Part shown: positions 61,878-64,000 of the stretch, one piece after another
Position numbering within the stretch: position 1 is the first letter of the stretch
Layout: every line of letters begins with the position of its first letter
Assembly (NCBI RefSeq): GCF_004801415.1
Contig: NZ_SSNX01000008.1
Coordinates: forward strand, 1-64,000
Reading direction: 5' to 3'
Source: Deinococcus sp. KSM4-11
GTDB taxonomy: Bacteria; Deinococcota; Deinococci; Deinococcales; Deinococcaceae
Length of the DNA stretch: 64,000 bases
The notes under the pieces: model-generated
What the model was told of the DNA's origin: nothing
What the model saw: the letters and a program-made list of their open reading frames with translations, nothing else
Databases searched by the model: none
Made by a program: the position numbers and the translations under genes

Positions 61878-63200
61878 ATGACCGCCACCCAAGATCCCGC
61901 CTCCCAGGCACCCGCTCCGGCCCGCGCGCACAAGGTGCCCAGTTACCTCGACCCGAACAACATCGGGCCCTACGAGATCTTCCTGGAGCAGGTCGAGCGC
62001 GTCACGCCATACCTGGGCAAACTGGCCTTCTGGGTCGAGACCCTCAAGCGGCCCAAGCGGATTCTGGTCGTGGACATCCCCGTGCACCTCGACGACGGCT
62101 CGATCGCGCATTTCGAGGGCTACCGCGTGCAGCACAACACGTCCCGCGGTCCCGCAAAGGGCGGCGTGCGCTTCCACCAGGACGTCACGCTGTCCGAGGT
62201 GATGGCCCTGAGCGCGTGGATGACCGTGAAGAACGCCGCCGTGAACCTCCCCTACGGCGGCGGCAAGGGCGGCATCCGCCTCGATCCCCGGCAGTACTCG
62301 ACCGGCGAACTCGAACGCATCACGCGGCGCTACACCTCCGAGATCGGGCTGATTATCGGGCCGGACAAGGACATTCCCGCGCCCGACGTGAACACCGGCC
62401 CGCAGACCATGGCGTGGATGATGGACACCTACTCCATGAACGTGGGCCGCACCGCCACCGGCGTCGTGACCGGCAAGCCCGTGAGCCTGGGTGGCAGCCT
62501 GGGCCGCGCCGACGCCACCGGGCGCGGCGTGTTCGTGACCGGTTCCGAGGCCATGAAGAAACTCGGCATGCCACTGGAGGGCGCGCGGATCGCCATCCAG
62601 GGCTTTGGGAACGTCGGTGAGGCCGCCGCCCGGATCTTCCATGAACACGGCGCGAAGATCGTCGCCATCCAGGACGTGACCGGCACCATCCACAGCGAGG
62701 CCGGCATCGACCCCGGCGCGGCGTTGAGCCACCTGCGCGCCACCGGCCGCATCACGGACTTCCCCGGCAGCGAGGAAATCGCTGCCGCCGACTTCTGGGG
62801 CGTGGACTGCGACGTGCTGATCCCCGCCGCGCTGGAAAAACAGATCACCCTGGTGAACGCCGACCGGATCAAGGCCCGCCTCATCGTCGAGGGTGCCAAC
62901 GGCCCCACCATCCCGGCCGCCGACGACCTGCTGGCCGACAAGGGCATCACGGTGGTGCCGGACGTGCTCGCCAACGCGGGCGGCGTGACCGTCAGTTACT
63001 TCGAATGGGTGCAGGACTTCTCCAGCTTCTTCTGGACGGAAGACGAGATCAACAAGCGCCTCGACCGCATCATGAGCGAGGCCTTCCAGAGCCTGTGGGC
63101 CGTCAAGGAACAGCACGGCGTGACCCTACGGACGGCCGTGTATATCGTCGCCTGCACGCGCGTGCTGGAAGCGCGGGCGCTGCGGGGGCTGTACCCCTAA
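61878..63200 (+). CDS. gdhB: Glutamate dehydrogenase, catalytic subunit
   Basis: This 440-residue protein has the full catalytic set: GPAKGG with K94, K118, GGGKGG with K130, PAPDVNT (Asp near 165) and the nucleotide-binding GFGNVG near 241. It catalyses reversible oxidative deamination of glutamate to 2-oxoglutarate. The lysine spacing (94/118/130) matches the family's 24 and 12 steps. AAGGAG stands nine bases before the ATG. The pairing with a Met-substituted partner upstream suggests a hetero-oligomer with leucine-type allosteric control as in Thermus. Confidence 0.93.
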   Translation: MTATQDPASQAPAPARAHKVPSYLDPNNIGPYEIFLEQVERVTPYLGKLAFWVETLKRPKRILVVDIPVHLDDGSIAHFEGYRVQHNTSRGPAKGGVRFHQDVTLSEVMALSAWMTVKNAAVNLPYGGGKGGIRLDPRQYSTGELERITRRYTSEIGLIIGPDKDIPAPDVNTGPQTMAWMMDTYSMNVGRTATGVVTGKPVSLGGSLGRADATGRGVFVTGSEAMKKLGMPLEGARIAIQGFGNVGEAAARIFHEHGAKIVAIQDVTGTIHSEAGIDPGAALSHLRATGRITDFPGSEEIAAADFWGVDCDVLIPAALEKQITLVNADRIKARLIVEGANGPTIPAADDLLADKGITVVPDVLANAGGVTVSYFEWVQDFSSFFWTEDEINKRLDRIMSEAFQSLWAVKEQHGVTLRTAVYIVACTRVLEARALRGLYP

Positions 63201-63317
63201 AACGCGGTGCATTGGGCCGGAAGCGGTTGCCTCAGGCTCCCGGCCCTCCGCTCGCCTCGCCTCAGCAGCCAATTACTGGACGCGGATCGCTGCACCTCAG
63301 CCCTCGCCCTGCGCCCC

Positions 63318-64000
63318 TCAGTACAGCTTGCCCAGCACGTCGTCCTTCATCACGAACGAGTTCTCCTTCGTCGGGAAGGCCCGGGCGCGCACGTCGGCCG
63401 CGTACTGCTCGATGGCCTCGCGCGACAGCTTGCCGATCTCGGCATAGCGCCGCGCGATCTTCTTGTCCTCTCCCTCGTACACGCCCAGCAGGTCGTGCGT
63501 CACGAGCACCTGCCCGTCACAGTTCATGCCCGCGCCGATGCCGATGGTCGGGATGCCCAGCCGTTCCGAGATCAACTTGGCCAGCCGAGCTGGAATGGCC
63601 TCCAGCACCACCGCGAAGGCCCCCGCCTGTTCCAGCGCCACGGCGCCTTCCAGGGTGCGGCGGGCCGTGTCGTCGTCCTTGCCCTGCACGCGCAGGCCGC
63701 CCTGGGCGGTGGCCGTCTGGGGCATCAGGCCCACGTGTCCCATCACGGGAATGCCGTTGCGGGTCAGGGTGTCCACCACCTGCAGAATCTCGGTGGTCGC
63801 GCCCTCCATCTTCACGGCGTCCGCGCCGGTCTCCTGAATCACCTTCACGGCGTTCCGCATGGCGTCCTGCGTGCCCGTGTGGTACGTGCCGAAGGGCAGA
63901 TCCACCACCATGAACGTCTCCGGCGCGCCCCGCCGCACCGCGCGCGCGTGGTGGATCATGTCGCCCAGCGTGACCGGCGCGGTGCTGTCGTAGCCCAGCA
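63318..64000 (-). CDS. panB: 3-methyl-2-oxobutanoate hydroxymethyltransferase (5' end outside window)
   Basis: The visible 227 residues cover most of Pan[22 protein letters not shown] in pieces, [62 protein letters not shown] in pieces and HDLLGVYEG. The enzyme adds a hydroxymethyl group to 2-oxoisovalerate, the first step of pantothenate synthesis. The start is cut by the right window edge. It is convergent with gdhB, with a 117-base gap that shows no clear terminator. Confidence 0.93.
   Translation of the reverse strand, partial: LGYDSTAPVTLGDMIHHARAVRRGAPETFMVVDLPFGTYHTGTQDAMRNAVKVIQETGADAVKMEGATTEILQVVDTLTRNGIPVMGHVGLMPQTATAQGGLRVQGKDDDTARRTLEGAVALEQAGAFAVVLEAIPARLAKLISERLGIPTIGIGAGMNCDGQVLVTHDLLGVYEGEDKKIARRYAEIGKLSREAIEQYAADVRARAFPTKENSFVMKDDVLGKLY

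Overview
The window looks like a chromosomal segment of a Deinococcus species. Host genes are GC-rich with strong third-position GC bias. The tmRNA encodes the tag GNQNYALAA, which I recall as the Deinococcus tag. A coenzyme-B12-type ribonucleotide reductase, a GdhA/GdhB-like glutamate dehydrogenase pair of the kind described in Thermus, and very many genes with a TANNNT -10 element 5-9 bases before the start codon (leaderless mRNAs) all fit. The assignment comes from recognising families, not from a search.

Layout. 1-1181: end of a tRNA-Gly, a small acidic protein, tRNA-Leu(UAA) and tmRNA. 1267-5132: a lipid-phosphate cluster (PHP phosphoesterase, two diacylglycerol-kinase paralogues around a divergent promoter, PAP2 phosphatase). 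5145-7609: an SDR oxidoreductase and an AT-rich foreign ATPase-TOPRIM gene with an in-frame amber stop. 7640-12717: nrdJ, gpsA and a methyltransferase. 12924-18238: lipoprotein, DUF1802, dnaB-nudix, zinc-ribbon protein, degenerate SDR and nrdR. 18414-23230: branched-chain amino-acid ABC transporter operon. 23310-31824: acyltransferase, small membrane proteins, a molybdopterin-like sensor with histidine kinase, a PKD-CAP secreted protein, an ECF sigma factor, FUN14, flavin reductase and phosphoesterase. 31943-38444: a ChbG deacetylase with sugar transporter, MarC, HNH nuclease, a repeat exoprotein and an HD protein. 38528-47292: two-component genes, a FAD oxidoreductase, a cupin and a SARP/AAA regulator. 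47482-52920: ilvA with a leader-peptide attenuator, M20 peptidase, CorA and galE. 52956-58026: paired lipoproteins, pyrD, an Rrf2 regulator and folate genes. 58055-64000: SnoaL-like and stress proteins, polyprenyl synthase, the glutamate dehydrogenase pair, and panB cut by the window end.

The most notable observations are: the ilvA attenuator, whose leader peptide itself appears to be leaderless; the solitary OLD-like nuclease gene interrupted by one amber codon with 67 intact codons beyond it; very short upstream reading frames that end in an ATGA overlap with dagK2, nrdR and livG; a tandem NrdR-like operator before nrdJ with nrdR in the same window; and a glutamate dehydrogenase pair in which one partner has lost a substrate-binding lysine. 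No CRISPR array, intact transposase or prophage was seen.
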